DNA of 64,000 bases from positions 91,832-155,831 of the forward strand of contig NZ_BAHE01000014.1 in the NCBI RefSeq assembly GCF_000298235.1. Reading direction: 5' to 3'. Position 1 is the first letter of the stretch; each line of letters starts with the position of its first letter. Source of the stretch: Gordonia namibiensis NBRC 108229. GTDB taxonomy: Bacteria; Actinomycetota; Actinomycetes; Mycobacteriales; Mycobacteriaceae. Both the position numbers and the translations under genes were made by a program. The notes beneath the pieces were generated by a model that did not search any database, was not told where the DNA came from, and was given only the letters and a program-made list of their open reading frames with translations. Below, piece by piece: positions 27,055 to 40,330 of this stretch.

Positions 27055-30000
27055 TCACGCCTCGGCCGACTCGTCGTCCCCGCCGCCGGTGATGGAGGCG
27101 ATGACGCCGGCGAGGTCCTCGGGCTTGACGAGCACCTCGCGCGCCTTGGAACCCTCGCTCGGTCCGACGACGCCGCGGGTCTCCATGAGGTCCATCAGGC
27201 GTCCGGCCTTGGCGAACCCGACGCGCAGTTTGCGCTGCAGCATCGACGTCGAGCCGAACTGGCTGGAGACGACGAGTTCGATCGCCTGCAGCAGGTCGTC
27301 GAGGTCGTTGCCGATGTCGCTGTCGATGTCCTTCTTCTCGCCGGCCTTTGCCGCGGTGACACCCTCGGTGTACTCGGGTTCGGCCTGTTCCTTGGTGAAG
27401 TCGACGACGGCCGCGATCTCCTCGTCGGAGATGTAGGCCCCCTGCATGCGGATGGGCTTGTTGGCGCCCATCGGCAGGAACAGTCCGTCACCCATGCCGA
27501 TGAGTTTCTCGGCACCGGGCTGGTCGAGGATGACTCGCGAGTCGGTCAGCGACGACGTGGCGAATGCCAGGCGCGACGGCACGTTGGTCTTGATCAGACC
27601 GGTGACGACGTCGACCGACGGACGCTGCGTCGCGAGCACCAGGTGGATGCCGGCGGCGCGGGCCTTCTGGGTGATGCGCACGATCGCCTCTTCGACGTCG
27701 CGCGGTGCGGTCATCATCAGGTCGGCGAGCTCGTCGACGATGGCGAGGATGTACGGGTACGGCTTGTACACCCGCTCGCTGCCCAGCGGGGTGGTGATCT
27801 CGCCGGACCGCACCTTCGCGTTGAAGTCGTCGATGTGACGAACCCGCGAGGCCTTCATGTCCTGGTAGCGCTGCTCCATCTCCTCCACCAGCCACGCGAG
27901 GGCGGCGGCAGCCTTCTTCGGCTGCGTGATGATGGGGGTGATCAGGTGCGGGATGCCCTCGTACGGGGTGAGTTCCACCATCTTCGGGTCGATGAGGATC
28001 ATCCGGACCTGCTCGGGGGTGGCGCGGCTGAGCAGCGACACCAGCATCGAGTTGACGAAGCTCGACTTGCCCGAACCGGTCGAACCGGCGACGAGCAGGT
28101 GCGGCATCTTCGCCAGGTTCGCGCTGACGAAATCGCCTTCGATGTCCTTGCCGAGACCGATGACGAGTGGATGCTTGTCCTTCCGGGTCGACGGCGCGCT
28201 GAGGACGTCGGCCAGGCGGACCATCTCCCGGTCGGCGTTGGGCACCTCGATACCGACCGCGGACTTGCCCGGGATCGGCGCGAGCAGGCGGACGTTGTCG
28301 GTCGCCGCGGCGTAGGCGATGTTGCGCTGCAACGCGGTGATCTTCTCGACCTTCACCCCCGGTCCGAGTTCGACCTCGTAGCGGGTGACCGTCGGTCCGC
28401 GGGTGTAGCCGGTGACCGCCGCGTCGATCTTGAACTGTTCGAGGACGCCGGTCATCCGGTCGATCATCTCGTCGTTGGCGCTGGTGCCCGCCTTCGGCGG
28501 ATCGCCCTCGAGCAGCAGATGCGGGGGCGGCAGGATGTAGTCGCCCTCGGCGGCCGGCTCCGACGGCGCGAACGCCTCGTCGTCGAGGTCGGGCTCCGGT
28601 TCGGGTTCGGGTGCCGGCTTGGGAGCCGGGCGGGCGGCCGGCGCCGTACGACGCGCAGCTGCCGGGCGGGCCGGTGGTTCGATGACCTCGGTCATCTGCT
28701 CGTCGGCGGCGTTGTCCCCGAACGGTTCGGTGTGGGCGTCGGCGAAGTTCTCGGTGACCGCTTCCTCGATCGGCTCCTCGGCGACCTTGGCCGGCTTGCG
28801 TCGCGATCGGCTCACCGGCCGCGACGGGGTCTCGTCCGGCGGGTAGTTGTCGTACGGGTTCGACGAGTACGAGCGACGGGTCGCGCGTGAACCGAAGGCG
28901 TCGGCATCGTCGTCGGCGTCGCCCGCCGCGGGATCGCCGAAGTCGGGATCCTCGTAGTTCTCGGCGTCCTCATCCCAGTCGAGGTCGCTCTCCCACGGCG
29001 CATCGTCGGCGCCGGGCACACCCAGTCCGAGGTATCCGGCGGCGGCGTCGACGACCTCACGCACCGTACGTCCGCTGAGGATCAGGACACCGAAAGCCAT
29101 GCACAGCAACAGGATCGGTACCGACACCCAGGCGGTGACGCCCGTGGTGAGCGGCGTGCCGATGGCGAAACCGACGAAACCCGCCGCCGACGAACGGCCC
29201 GGCAGATCCAATGGTGAACCGGCGACGAGGTGCATGATGCCCAGCAACGGCAGCACGACCAGGGCACCACCGCCGAGGTAGCGACCACGACGTTCGGGTG
29301 CCGGGGGGCGTCGCATCAGCATGATCGCGACCACGACCAGCGCCACCGGCACGATGACCGCCGCGGAGCCGACGATCGCGCGGATCAGCGCCTCGATGAA
29401 GGCGCCGACGGGTCCGGCGGCACCGAACCAGACACTGGCCGCGAACAGCAGACCCAGCGCGAGCAGGCCGAGTGCCACGCCGTCCCGGCGATGACTGTGC
29501 CCCTGACCGCGCGAAGCCTGTCCACGCGGACCGGGCGCACCATCGGCGTCCACGTCGTCGTCGTAGTCGTCGTCCGCGTCGATGGCGTCCAGGTCGAAAT
29601 CATCGTCGTCGAACGAACGCGACTCGGTGCGGGGTCCACGGCCGACGCCGGAACCCACGCGGGCCGCGCTGCCGACACCGCGGGCGAACAGCGACCAGCC
29701 CGCGCCGATCCCCTTCCCCACCGCGGAAGCACCGGCAGCGGCCACCGAACGCCGGTGGAGATCGACCGACTCGGCCGACGCGGAGGTGTTCCGGCGACGC
29801 GGCGTCGCGGTGGCGGACTGCCGGGTGCGGGATCCGGTGCCCGTGGAACGGTTCGACGCGCGGGACGACCCGGACTTGCCCGCACCGGAGCGTGCGGAAC
29901 CGGTACGGGTCGACGACTTGCTCGCCCCGCCCCTGCTCGCGGTGCTCTTGCCGGACCGGCTCGCGCCCGAGCGTGCAGCCGACCCGGTCGACCGTCCGGT

Positions 30001-30081
30001 GCTCTTGCCACCCGACCGTGTGCCGGATGTCCTCGCCCCAGACGCGGACGTGCGCGTACCCGTGCTTGCCTTCGAAGCCAT
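27055..30081 (-). CDS. ftsK: DNA translocase FtsK/SpoIIIE
   Basis: 1008 aa. Residues 1–100 are a low-complexity Ser/Arg/Gly/Thr tract of high positive charge. Four or so membrane segments follow (about 190–345), then an acidic/Pro-rich linker (about 370–530). The RecA-like motor (about 560–900) has the Walker [10 protein letters not shown] and Walker [14 protein letters not shown]. The C-terminal gamma winged helix, which reads polar sequences, contains [28 protein letters not shown]. It pumps chromosome DNA through the septum. The N-terminal tract is much longer than the cytoplasmic tail of E. coli FtsK. Confidence 0.95.
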   Translation of the reverse strand: MASKASTGTRTSASGARTSGTRSGGKSTGRSTGSAARSGASRSGKSTASRGGASKSSTRTGSARSGAGKSGSSRASNRSTGTGSRTRQSATATPRRRNTSASAESVDLHRRSVAAAGASAVGKGIGAGWSLFARGVGSAARVGSGVGRGPRTESRSFDDDDFDLDAIDADDDYDDDVDADGAPGPRGQASRGQGHSHRRDGVALGLLALGLLFAASVWFGAAGPVGAFIEALIRAIVGSAAVIVPVALVVVAIMLMRRPPAPERRGRYLGGGALVVLPLLGIMHLVAGSPLDLPGRSSAAGFVGFAIGTPLTTGVTAWVSVPILLLCMAFGVLILSGRTVREVVDAAAGYLGLGVPGADDAPWESDLDWDEDAENYEDPDFGDPAAGDADDDADAFGSRATRRSYSSNPYDNYPPDETPSRPVSRSRRKPAKVAEEPIEEAVTENFADAHTEPFGDNAADEQMTEVIEPPARPAAARRTAPAARPAPKPAPEPEPEPDLDDEAFAPSEPAAEGDYILPPPHLLLEGDPPKAGTSANDEMIDRMTGVLEQFKIDAAVTGYTRGPTVTRYEVELGPGVKVEKITALQRNIAYAAATDNVRLLAPIPGKSAVGIEVPNADREMVRLADVLSAPSTRKDKHPLVIGLGKDIEGDFVSANLAKMPHLLVAGSTGSGKSSFVNSMLVSLLSRATPEQVRMILIDPKMVELTPYEGIPHLITPIITQPKKAAAALAWLVEEMEQRYQDMKASRVRHIDDFNAKVRSGEITTPLGSERVYKPYPYILAIVDELADLMMTAPRDVEEAIVRITQKARAAGIHLVLATQRPSVDVVTGLIKTNVPSRLAFATSSLTDSRVILDQPGAEKLIGMGDGLFLPMGANKPIRMQGAYISDEEIAAVVDFTKEQAEPEYTEGVTAAKAGEKKDIDSDIGNDLDDLLQAIELVVSSQFGSTSMLQRKLRVGFAKAGRLMDLMETRGVVGPSEGSKAREVLVKPEDLAGVIASITGGGDDESAEA

Positions 30082-30178
30082 ACCGACAGACTAGTCGGCA
30101 GTGTTCACTTCAGTCACACGGGCAACACTGATAACGGCGACGTGTCGAAGTTGTTACCCGTCCGCATCGCCGACACAC

Positions 30179-30820
30179 CTACAGGCCGTGAGAACTGTCA
30201 CGAACCGCGGCGATCGCATCGGGATCGCCGTCGAAGGTGACCGCCACGGGGCGGCGTCCGAACGCGAACAGGACGAGTTCGCCGATCGATCCCGTCACGA
30301 CGACGTCCTTCCCGGAGCCGACGCTGACGAGGTCCTCACCGGCGGTCGTGCGCAGGGTGACGCGCGCGGGAATCTTCTTCAGCGTCATCCTCGCCATCGA
30401 CGTGACCGGAGTGCGCAGCTCGGCCTCGAGTTCGGGCGACAGCATCCGCGGCGTCCAGCGCCCCTCCGGGTCCGCTCCCCCGCGCAGCACGTCCTCGTGG
30501 TGGACGAACATCTCGGCGAGGTTGGCGAACCGGTCGACGAGTTTGAACGGCGAGTAGACCGGCGGTCCGGACGCGAGGTCGTCGAGCAGCTCGTCGAAGT
30601 CCCGCCGGGCGGCCTTGGTCCGCACCTTCTCGGTGTACCCGGCGAAGGCCGGGATCAGGATGCCCGGCCCGGTGTCGGGGCGTCGTTCGCGGACGACGAG
30701 ATGAGCCAACAGATCGCGGGTGGTCCAGCCCTCGCAGAGGGTGGGCGCGTCCGGGCCCACCTTCTTCATGGTCTCGACGAGAGCCGCTCGTTCCTCCTGT
30801 GCACCGGTCACCCAGCCCAC
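30179..30820 (-). CDS. TIGR03085-type DinB-like protein
   Basis: 213 aa, GTG start at 30820 or 30811 (no clear ribosome site). The N-terminal mycothiol-dependent maleylpyruvate isomerase/DinB-like bundle has CEGWTTRDLLAHLVVRERRPD, with conserved His and Trp-Thr, and a second His pair in MFVHHEDVLR. These His residues are the metal ligands of the family. The reaction is unknown. It lies 12 bp upstream of the rnj stop side on the same strand, next in the dapA–rnj transcript. Confidence 0.8.
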   Translation of the reverse strand: MGWVTGAQEERAALVETMKKVGPDAPTLCEGWTTRDLLAHLVVRERRPDTGPGILIPAFAGYTEKVRTKAARRDFDELLDDLASGPPVYSPFKLVDRFANLAEMFVHHEDVLRGGADPEGRWTPRMLSPELEAELRTPVTSMARMTLKKIPARVTLRTTAGEDLVSVGSGKDVVVTGSIGELVLFAFGRRPVAVTFDGDPDAIAAVRDSSHGL

Positions 30821-30832
30821 AGTAGCGAGAAA

Positions 30833-32859
30833 CTAGTCGGCGCCGACCGCGAGCACCGTCGGCACGATCATCGGGCGACGGCGGTAGGTGTCGGAGACCC
30901 AGCGGCCCACCGCGCGCCGGATTCCCTGTGCGATTCGGTGCGCATCGCTGACGCCCTCGGCGGCCAGCGAGTCGAGGACCTGGTCGACGAGGTCGGCGGC
31001 CGACTTGAGCGCATCCGGGTCGTCGGAGAAGCCACGGCCGGAGACCTCCGGCGAGCTGACCGCGCGACCCGTCGTCGCGTCGATGGCGACGGTGATCGCG
31101 ATGAACCCGCCCTCGCCGAGCACGAGACGCTCGGACAGGGTCGACTCACCCACGTCGCCGACGGACAGTCCGTCGACGTAGACGTGTCCGACCGGGACGC
31201 GTCCGACGATCTCGGCGCGACCGTCGACGAGGTCGACCACGACGCCGTCCTCGGCGAGCACAACGCGGTCCTCGGGCACACCGGTCGCGACCGCCAGCGC
31301 CGCATTCGCGCGTAGATGGCGCCATTCGCCGTGCACCGGCATCGCATTCGACGGCCGCACCGCGTTGTACAGGTAGAGCAGCTCGCCGGCCGAGGCGTGG
31401 CCGGATACGTGGACCTTCGCGCTCTGCTGAGTGATCACCGTGGCGCCACGCTTGGCCAGGCCGTTGACCACCGCGAAGACCGAGTTCTCGTTACCCGGGA
31501 TCAGCGAGGACGCGAGCACGACGAGGTCGTCGGCACGGATGTTGATCTGGCGGTGCTCGCCACGTGCCATCCGCGACAGCGCCGACAGCGGCTCACCCTG
31601 CGAACCGGTGGAGATCAGCACCACGCGGTGGTCGGGAAGCGTTGCGGCGGTGTCGATGTCGACGACCACCCCGTCGGGCATCGACAGGTAGCCGAGGTCC
31701 TGCGCGATCTGCATGTTCCGCACCATCGACCGGCCGACGAAGCAGACGCGCCGGTTGTGGGTATGCGCGACGTCGATGATCTGCTGGATGCGATGTACGT
31801 GACTGGCGAAGGACGCGACGATGACGCGCTGCTTGGCCTTGCCGATCACCTGGTCGAGGACCCCTCCGATCTCGCGTTCGGGGGTGACGAAGCCGGGGAC
31901 CTCGGCGTTGGTCGAGTCGACGAGGAACAGGTCCACGCCCTCGTCGCCGAGGCGACTGAAGCCGGCGAGGTCGGTCAGGCGACCGTCGAGCGGCAGCTGG
32001 TCGAGCTTGATGTCGCCGGTGTGCAGCACGACGCCCGCAGGCGTGCGGATCGCCACGGCGATGGCGTCGGGGATCGAGTGGTTGACCGCGAAGTACTCGC
32101 AGTCGAACGGACCGTGGGTGGTCCGCTCCCCCTCGGTGACCTCGACGAGCTTCGGCCGCAGGCGGTGCTCCCGGCACTTGGCGTCGACGAGGGCGAGCGT
32201 GAACTTCGAACCGACGACGGGGATGTCGCTGCGCAGCCGCAACAGGAACGGGATCGCGCCGATGTGGTCCTCGTGGCCATGGGTGAGGATCACCGCGTCG
32301 ACGTCGTCCATGCGGTCTTCGATGTAGCGGAAGTCCGGGAGGATGAGGTCGACACCGGGCTGCTGATCCTCGGGGAACAGCACGCCGCAGTCGACGATCA
32401 GGAGGCGGCCGTCGTATTCGAAGACGGTCATGTTGCGGCCGATCTCGCCGATACCGCCGAGCGCGACGATCCGTAGCCCGCCCTTGGGCAGGCGGCGCGG
32501 GGTGCCGAGCCGATCGACGGGCGCCGGGGTCGCCTGCTCGTTCCGACGGCCGCCGCGGGAGTCGCCGCCGCGTTCGTGGCGGCCGCGTCGACCACCGGAC
32601 GCCGATCCGGACTTCGGCTTGCCGGCGTGCTTGGGTGCGGTCTCCGCCTTTCCGGGGGCCTTGCGGACCGGAACCGCGTCGGGCGCGGTGGTGGCCGGAA
32701 CCGTGTCGACCGGTACCGCTTCCACCGGGACGGACTCGGCCGTTGCCGGAGACACCGGCGGCGTACTGGGCGGTCCGGCCTTACGGGAGGCGGCGCGGCG
32801 TCGGGTGCGCGGCGTCCGTGCTTCGGGACCGTTGGTGTCGCTGCCGGTGTTGTCGGTCA

Positions 32860-32860
<1 letters not shown>
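30833..32860 (-). CDS. rnj: Ribonuclease J
   Basis: 675 aa from the ATG at 32860. Exo/endoribonuclease of mRNA decay and rRNA processing. Residues 1–115 are a disordered, Pro/Ala- then Arg/Gly-rich extension (GGRRGRHERGGDSRGGRR), likely RNA-binding. The metallo-beta-lactamase core starts at LRIVALGGIGEIGRNMTVFEYD, with the metal motif THGHEDHIGAIPFLL. The beta-CASP domain is around IVASFASHVHRIQQ, and GHASAGELL is motif C. The rnj ATG shares one base with the dapA stop (TGATG), so they are coupled. Confidence 0.95.
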
Positions 32861-34556
<1,696 letters not shown>

Positions 34557-34648
34557 GCAGTCCCCTCCATTCGACGTTTGTGTGACCCGATTGTCCCCCA
34601 CCGCTCCACCGGGCTCGGATTCGGCCTGAAGTCGCGGTCCACGGTGGG

Positions 34649-34654
34649 TAAGGT
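34649..34654 (+). promoter_or_regulatory. −10 element of phoD (leaderless start)
   Basis: TAAGGT ends 6 bp before the GTG at 34661; no ribosome site is visible. Confidence 0.45.
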
Positions 34655-34660
34655 CCCTAT

Positions 34661-36325
34661 GTGTCCACTCGGCATGAGTCCACCCGACGGACTTTCCTGC
34701 GAACCGGTGCGGTCGTCACCGGCGCCGCCCTCACTGTGCCCGCCCTCGCCGAATCCGGCCCGGCGCAGGCTGCCCCACGAAACGTCTTCGTCCACGGCGT
34801 CGCCTCCGGCGATCCGCTGCCCGACGCGGTCATCCTGTGGACCCGAATCACCCAGTCCCCCGCGTCGACGCCGGGTTCCGGTGTGGGACAACCGTGTTCG
34901 GTCCGCTGGGAGATCGCTCAGGACGCGGGTTTCGGTGCGATCGTCGGTTCCGGGGTCGAGCAGACGTCGGCCGAGCAGGACTTCACCGTCAAGGTCGACG
35001 CCACCGGGCTGAGTCCGCGGACGACCTACCACTACCGATTCACCGTGACATCGGGACCGGCCGCCGGGGCCGTCTCGCCGGTCGGCACCACCCGCACCGC
35101 TCCCGCCACGAGCGCCGATGTCGCACGGATCCGCTTCGGCGTCGTGTCCTGCGCCAACTGGGAGGCGGGTTACTTCTCGGCCTACCGGCACCTCGCCGCC
35201 CAGCCCGGCCTCGACGCGGTGCTCCATCTCGGCGACTACTTCTACGACTACCAAACCGGCCGCTACACAGGGAAAACCGGAACAGTCCGGGTCCACGACC
35301 CACGCCACGAGGTCGTCACGCTGCGCGACTACCGGACGCGTCACGCCCAGTACAAGACCGACCCGGACCTCGCCGCACTGCACCGTAAGGTGCCGTTCAT
35401 CCCCGTCTGGGACGACCACGAGACCGCCAACGACGCATGGAGCGGCGGCGCGGAGAACCATCAGCCGAACGAGGGGCCGTGGCCGGTCCGGCGCGCCGCC
35501 GCGCTACGCGCCTACTCCGAGTGGATGCCCATCCGCCCCGACGTCGACCCGCAGGGCCGACACCTGTTCCGCCGGCTGCGGTTCGGGAAACTGCTCGAAC
35601 TGTCGATGCTGGATCTGCGCTCCTACCGCGACCTGCAGGTGAGCGCGCGGTCGGCCAGCATCGACGACCCGGCTCGCACGATCATGGGCAAGGCGCAGAT
35701 GTCGTGGCTCACCAACGGGCTCATGTCGTCGGAGACTCGCTGGAAGATCGTCGGCAACCCGGTGATGATCACGCCGGTGCTGATCCCGCCGCTCGATCCG
35801 GCGACGACCGGCGCGGTCACCTCGATGCTCGGGATCCCGAAGGAGGGGATCCCCTACAACGCCGATCAGTGGGACGGGTACGCCGCCGACCGCCGGCGTC
35901 TGCTCGACTCCATCCGGAACAACCGCGTCGACAACGTCGTGTTCGTGACCGGCGACATCCACTCGTCGTGGGCCTGCGATGTCCCGGTCGACGTGGCGAA
36001 CTACCCCGGCGCCGGGACCGTCGCCACCGAACTCGTCGGCACCTCGGTCACGGCGACCAACGTCGACGACATGTTCAACGTGCCGCCGGACACCGCCGGC
36101 GTCGCGGCATCGGCGGCGTTCCGCACGGCGAACCACCACGTACGTTTCTGCGAGCTGGACGCGCACGGGTACTCGGTCCTCACCGTCACCCCCGCCGCGA
36201 CCCAGATGGACTGGTACTTCGTGCACAACAAGATCGACCCGAGGTCGGGCCAGTTCTACGCGAGGTCCTACCGGGTGCGCAACGGTACGCAGCGGGTCGA
36301 GCCGGTCGGGCGACCCGCCGTCTAG
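34661..36325 (+). CDS. phoD: Secreted PhoD-type alkaline phosphatase/phosphodiesterase
   Basis: 554 aa, GTG start. The twin-arginine signal [18 protein letters not shown] with cleavage after AQA (about residue 37) indicates Tat export. The fibronectin-like PhoD N-terminal domain (about 40–150) begins [21 protein letters not shown]. The Ca2+/Fe3+ phosphatase core follows, with [20 protein letters not shown] and the C-terminal VTGDIHSSW. It releases phosphate from phospho-mono/diesters outside the cell. Its stop codon shares the palindrome CTAG with the convergent HAD gene. No Pho-box could be identified with confidence. Confidence 0.93.
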   Translation: MSTRHESTRRTFLRTGAVVTGAALTVPALAESGPAQAAPRNVFVHGVASGDPLPDAVILWTRITQSPASTPGSGVGQPCSVRWEIAQDAGFGAIVGSGVEQTSAEQDFTVKVDATGLSPRTTYHYRFTVTSGPAAGAVSPVGTTRTAPATSADVARIRFGVVSCANWEAGYFSAYRHLAAQPGLDAVLHLGDYFYDYQTGRYTGKTGTVRVHDPRHEVVTLRDYRTRHAQYKTDPDLAALHRKVPFIPVWDDHETANDAWSGGAENHQPNEGPWPVRRAAALRAYSEWMPIRPDVDPQGRHLFRRLRFGKLLELSMLDLRSYRDLQVSARSASIDDPARTIMGKAQMSWLTNGLMSSETRWKIVGNPVMITPVLIPPLDPATTGAVTSMLGIPKEGIPYNADQWDGYAADRRRLLDSIRNNRVDNVVFVTGDIHSSWACDVPVDVANYPGAGTVATELVGTSVTATNVDDMFNVPPDTAGVAASAAFRTANHHVRFCELDAHGYSVLTVTPAATQMDWYFVHNKIDPRSGQFYARSYRVRNGTQRVEPVGRPAV

Positions 36326-37089
36326 CTCTGCTCCAGGATCGCCGACAGCTTGGCGTGGGTATCGGGCCAGCCGTGCACGGCGATCGAGGTGATGCCGAGC
36401 GCCTTGACCGGGTAGTCGTTGCCGCCCTCGTCGAGGCGGTCACCGAAGAACAGGATGTCCGAGGTGCTCAGGCCGAGGATGTCCATCAGCTTGAGCGCGC
36501 CGTACGCCTTGTCGATGCCCTTCTTGGTGACGTCGACCGACGTCGAACCGCCGCTGCGGACCTCGAGGTCGGGCAGCCGCTCGGCGGCGTAGGCGCGCAG
36601 CGACTCCTTCTTCGCGCCGTCCGGGTCCCAGGCGGCCTTCGCGTCGACCGGGGCCTTCTGTCCCAGTGCGCTGAAGGTGATCTGGCTGCCGCGGTCCTCG
36701 AGGATCTCGCCCCAGGTCTCGCTCTCCCAGATCCCGAGTTCCTTGGCGCCGGTCTCGAGGACGTCGAGGGTGCGCTTCTTCTCGTCGTCGGTGAGGTACT
36801 CGGCGTAGACGGTCTCCCACTCGTTGCCCGACCAGCGGACGTACTGGGTGCCACAGGTGGGCATCAGATGGAGGTTGCCGACCGAGTCGAAGGTGCCGAG
36901 ACGCGCGAGGACCTGCTTGGAGAACTGGGTGAAGTTGCCGCCGGAGATGATGCACCCGAGGCTGACGTCGAGCATCCGGCGGAGCAGGTCCACCATCTGG
37001 TCGTCGAGCGGGCTCTTCGAGGGTGCGAGTGTGTCGTCGAGGTCGAACATCACCAGGCGGTAGTCGTTGCCGTCATACGACACGGTCAT
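36322..37089 (-). CDS. HAD-superfamily hydrolase, type IIB
   Basis: 255 aa. The HAD motif I is MFDLDDTLAPSKSPL (DxDxT). Motif II Ser or Thr lies in ISGGN; the C-terminal motif III–IV segment has KKGIDKAYG and FFGDRLDEGGND. The cap insertion (about 90–180) is of the C2 type found in phosphomannomutase-like and sucrose-phosphatase-like proteins. Substrate cannot be read. It is transcribed away from the ycaQ-like gene, 64 bp upstream, on the same strand. Confidence 0.85.
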   Translation of the reverse strand: MTVSYDGNDYRLVMFDLDDTLAPSKSPLDDQMVDLLRRMLDVSLGCIISGGNFTQFSKQVLARLGTFDSVGNLHLMPTCGTQYVRWSGNEWETVYAEYLTDDEKKRTLDVLETGAKELGIWESETWGEILEDRGSQITFSALGQKAPVDAKAAWDPDGAKKESLRAYAAERLPDLEVRSGGSTSVDVTKKGIDKAYGALKLMDILGLSTSDILFFGDRLDEGGNDYPVKALGITSIAVHGWPDTHAKLSAILEQS

Positions 37090-37153
37090 CGTCGGTTCTC
37101 TCCTTCAGGTCGTCCCCGGGTGTGTGTTCCGCTGGTTCGCGGCCTCCCGATGC

Positions 37154-38380
37154 TCAGCATCCCATCACGGCCCGGAGGTCGCGCGCGAGGTCACCCTTCG
37201 TACCCACCGACACGTCGTCGAGGTCGAGCCACCCCGCGAAAGTGCGCAGGTCGTCGGCCAGTCGCTCGGCGACGACGCCGCGATCGTGTCCGGACTCACA
37301 GAAGGCGCCCAGTACCAACAGGGTTCGGGACCTGCGGTCGGCCTTGAGGTCGACGCGTGCGGCGATGTCGGTGCCCAGCAGGTAGGGCAGCACGTAGTAA
37401 CCGTGGACGCGCTTGTGCTCGGGGACGTAGATCTCGATGCGGTAGTGGAAGTCGAAGAGGCGCTCGGCTCGTGGCCGGAAGAAGACGAGCGGGTCGAACG
37501 GCGAGAGGATCGCCGAGGTGTCGATGCGTCGCGGCATCGGCGCGCCGTCGGCGAGATACGCGGGGTCTCGCCATCCCTCGACCGAGACCTCGTGCAGCAC
37601 ACCGGCATCCACGAGGTCGGCGACGGCCGGCCGGGCGTCGGCGGGTTTGAGGCGGTAGTAGTCGGCGAGGTCGGCGACGGTCGCGACGCCGAGGGACCGA
37701 GCCGCGCGGGCGACGAGATCCCGGTGCGCCTGCGCACGGTCCGGATGCTGCGCGGCGATGTCGGCGCCGACGACCCGTTCGGTGAGGTCGTAGTGGCGCA
37801 TGAAGTTGCCGTTGCGGACCGCCGACAGGTCGCCGGCGGCGAACATCGCCTCACACAGGTGCTTGATCTCGCCGCGCTGCCACCAGCTCCCGGCGGTGCC
37901 CGGTTCGCGTTCGATGCCGAGCTTCTCCTCGATGGTCCGCGGCATCGCGGCACCGATCTCCTCGATCACACTGCGGACGTCCTCGGCGAGACTCCGGTTG
38001 CGGCGCATGACCTCCCGGGTGTGCCGGTACCGTCCGTCGGCGAACTCATCCATGCGCCAACGGAACAGCGGCCAGTCGTCGACCGGGATGAGAGCGGCCT
38101 CGTGCGCCCAGTACTCGACGAGCAGACGCTTCCCCCGGACCGGCTGCCAGGCCGCGCGATGCAGGAGGTCGGGATCGTAGGATCCGAGCCGGCTGTAGAG
38201 CGGCATGAAGTGCGCCCGCGCGACGATGTTGACCGAGTCCATCTGGAGCAGACCCGTCCGGCCGACGACCCGTTTGAGGTGGGCCATGGTCGGGGTGCCC
38301 GACGGTGCACGGTCGGCGAATCCCTGTGCGGCGAGCGCGGTTCGACGCGCCTGGGCCGGGGAGAGACGCTCCGGTGCCAT
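37154..38380 (-). CDS. ycaQ: YcaQ/AlkX-type DNA glycosylase (HTH_42 family)
   Basis: 408 aa from the ATG at 38380. Members of this winged-helix family unhook interstrand crosslinks or excise bulky alkyl purines. The catalytic signature seen near residues 46–48 is QMD (GLLQMDSVNIV), characteristic of the YcaQ/AlkX branch rather than the QxQ of antibiotic-linked AlkZ. Further family segments are YWAHEAALIPV and the C-terminal LSPFDPLVFFRPRAERLFDFHYRIEIYVPEHKR, where the last part is the typical DNA-contacting region. The ATG shares one base with the dfrA stop (TGATG), so it is coupled to thyA–dfrA. Confidence 0.88.
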   Translation of the reverse strand: MAPERLSPAQARRTALAAQGFADRAPSGTPTMAHLKRVVGRTGLLQMDSVNIVARAHFMPLYSRLGSYDPDLLHRAAWQPVRGKRLLVEYWAHEAALIPVDDWPLFRWRMDEFADGRYRHTREVMRRNRSLAEDVRSVIEEIGAAMPRTIEEKLGIEREPGTAGSWWQRGEIKHLCEAMFAAGDLSAVRNGNFMRHYDLTERVVGADIAAQHPDRAQAHRDLVARAARSLGVATVADLADYYRLKPADARPAVADLVDAGVLHEVSVEGWRDPAYLADGAPMPRRIDTSAILSPFDPLVFFRPRAERLFDFHYRIEIYVPEHKRVHGYYVLPYLLGTDIAARVDLKADRRSRTLLVLGAFCESGHDRGVVAERLADDLRTFAGWLDLDDVSVGTKGDLARDLRAVMGC

Positions 38381-38882
38381 CAGCGCGTGTAGTCGACGAA
38401 TCGGTAGGCGGTACCAGTGGTGGAGGTCTGCCACTCCCCCTTGTCGGCGACGGTCCACTCGGGACCGATCTCCGGCGCGAAGGCGTCGGCTCCGGGTACG
38501 TCGACGTCGATCTCGGTCACGCAGAGTTCCGTCGCGTACCGCATTGCGAGCCGGTAGATCTCACCGCCGCCGATGACGCCCACCGTGTCGCCGTCGGCCA
38601 GGCTCAACGCCTCGTCGATCGTCCGGGCGGTCAGCGCACCGTCGGCGGACCACTCCGGGTTGCGGGTGACCACGATGTTGGTGCGGCCCGGCAGCGGCCG
38701 GAACTTCGGCGGCAGGGAGTCCCACGTCTTGCGGCCCATGATGACCGCGTTGCCGAGGGTCTTCTCCTTGAACCGCGCCATGTCCTCGGGGACGCGCCAC
38801 GGGATGGTGTTGTCGCGACCGATCGCGGCACCCTTGCCGGCGACCTCGCGACCCTGCGCCCAGACGAGCCGGACCCGGCGGG

Positions 38883-38886
<4 letters not shown>
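38380..38886 (-). CDS. dfrA: Dihydrofolate reductase
   Basis: 168 aa from the GTG at 38886, which overlaps the thyA stop (GTGA). Regenerates tetrahydrofolate after the ThyA reaction. The folate-site Asp/Ile and Met20-loop region is [25 protein letters not shown]-binding segments [12 protein letters not shown] and [12 protein letters not shown] are present. The start is 8–10 residues longer than usual before the first strand ([12 protein letters not shown]). It is second in thyA–dfrA–ycaQ. Confidence 0.95.
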
Positions 38887-39716
<830 letters not shown>

Positions 39717-39886
39717 GGGTGTCAGTCTAGGGGCTGGTCCGTTACTCGCAGCTCAGACCCACCGACCGCCCATTGTTCGCTGGCTGAGCCGGTGAGGAGC
39801 GCAGCGACGAGCCGTGTCGAAGCCCCTGGTGACACGACATCGTGTGACTGCAGTGACGCGTGTGACTTCGGGGGTATCCTCTTCCC
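39717..39886. repeat. thyA–HNH intergenic region with candidate dispersed repeat
   Basis: The stretch 39777–39830 (containing TGGCTGAGCCGG, GAGCGCAGCGACGAGCC and GTGTCGAAG) resembles short intergenic repeats I associate with Gordonia and related genomes. Only one copy is in this window, so repetition is not shown. A perfect dyad ACACGA-CA-TCGTGT follows at 39832–39845, and TATCCT (39875–39880) ends 6 bp before the HNH start, suggesting a leaderless gene. Confidence 0.4.
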
Positions 39887-40237
39887 GTGGCCACTCGCAG
39901 CACCACCCGTGCCAACCGCTATGCCAAGCGGCGTCGTAAGCGTGTCGCCTCTCGCGACAACGACCTCACCGACACGCAGTGGCTCGCGCTGCAGGAGGCC
40001 TGGGGTGGGTGCGCCTACTGCGGCGCGGACGGTGTCGCCCTTCAGCGCGACTGCATGCTGGCCATCTCCCGCGGCGGCCGCTACACCGTGACCAACGTCG
40101 TCCCGTGCTGCGGTTCGTGCAATGCGAGCAAGTGCAATTCCGAGGTCACCTCCTGGATGCGCCGCAAGAAGCTCGACGAGAAGGCGTTCCTGGTGCGGCA
40201 GTACGAGGTGAGCAGGCTCCTCGCCGACGTCGAGTAG
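39887..40237 (+). CDS. Small HNH-fold protein with Cys in place of catalytic His
   Basis: 116 aa from a GTG at 39887. Basic N-terminus (ANRYAKRRRKRVASRD). Zinc ligands Cys42/Cys45 (CAYC) and Cys75/Cys78 (CCGSCNASK) define the ββα-metal fold. The expected DH of the HNH motif is D55-C56 (LQRDCMLAISRGG), while Asn70 is present. Without the first His, nuclease activity is doubtful. My recollection is that close relatives with DC occur in mycobacteria, so this is a variant family rather than decay. No IS or phage context is seen; the gene has ordinary high GC. Confidence 0.85.
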   Translation: MATRSTTRANRYAKRRRKRVASRDNDLTDTQWLALQEAWGGCAYCGADGVALQRDCMLAISRGGRYTVTNVVPCCGSCNASKCNSEVTSWMRRKKLDEKAFLVRQYEVSRLLADVE

Positions 40238-40330
40238 CTCTCGGCCACCGGTTCCATTGGCAGGACGCGACGCCTGATGAGCAGTAATCTTTCTGCGCAA
40301 GAGACACGATCGCGGCAAGGAGAACAGTCG

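Noticed and set aside
35437..37347. 636-codon plus-strand frame across the phoD end and HAD gene
   Set aside because: Joins the +1 frame of phoD with the antisense of the HAD gene; no domain continues across.
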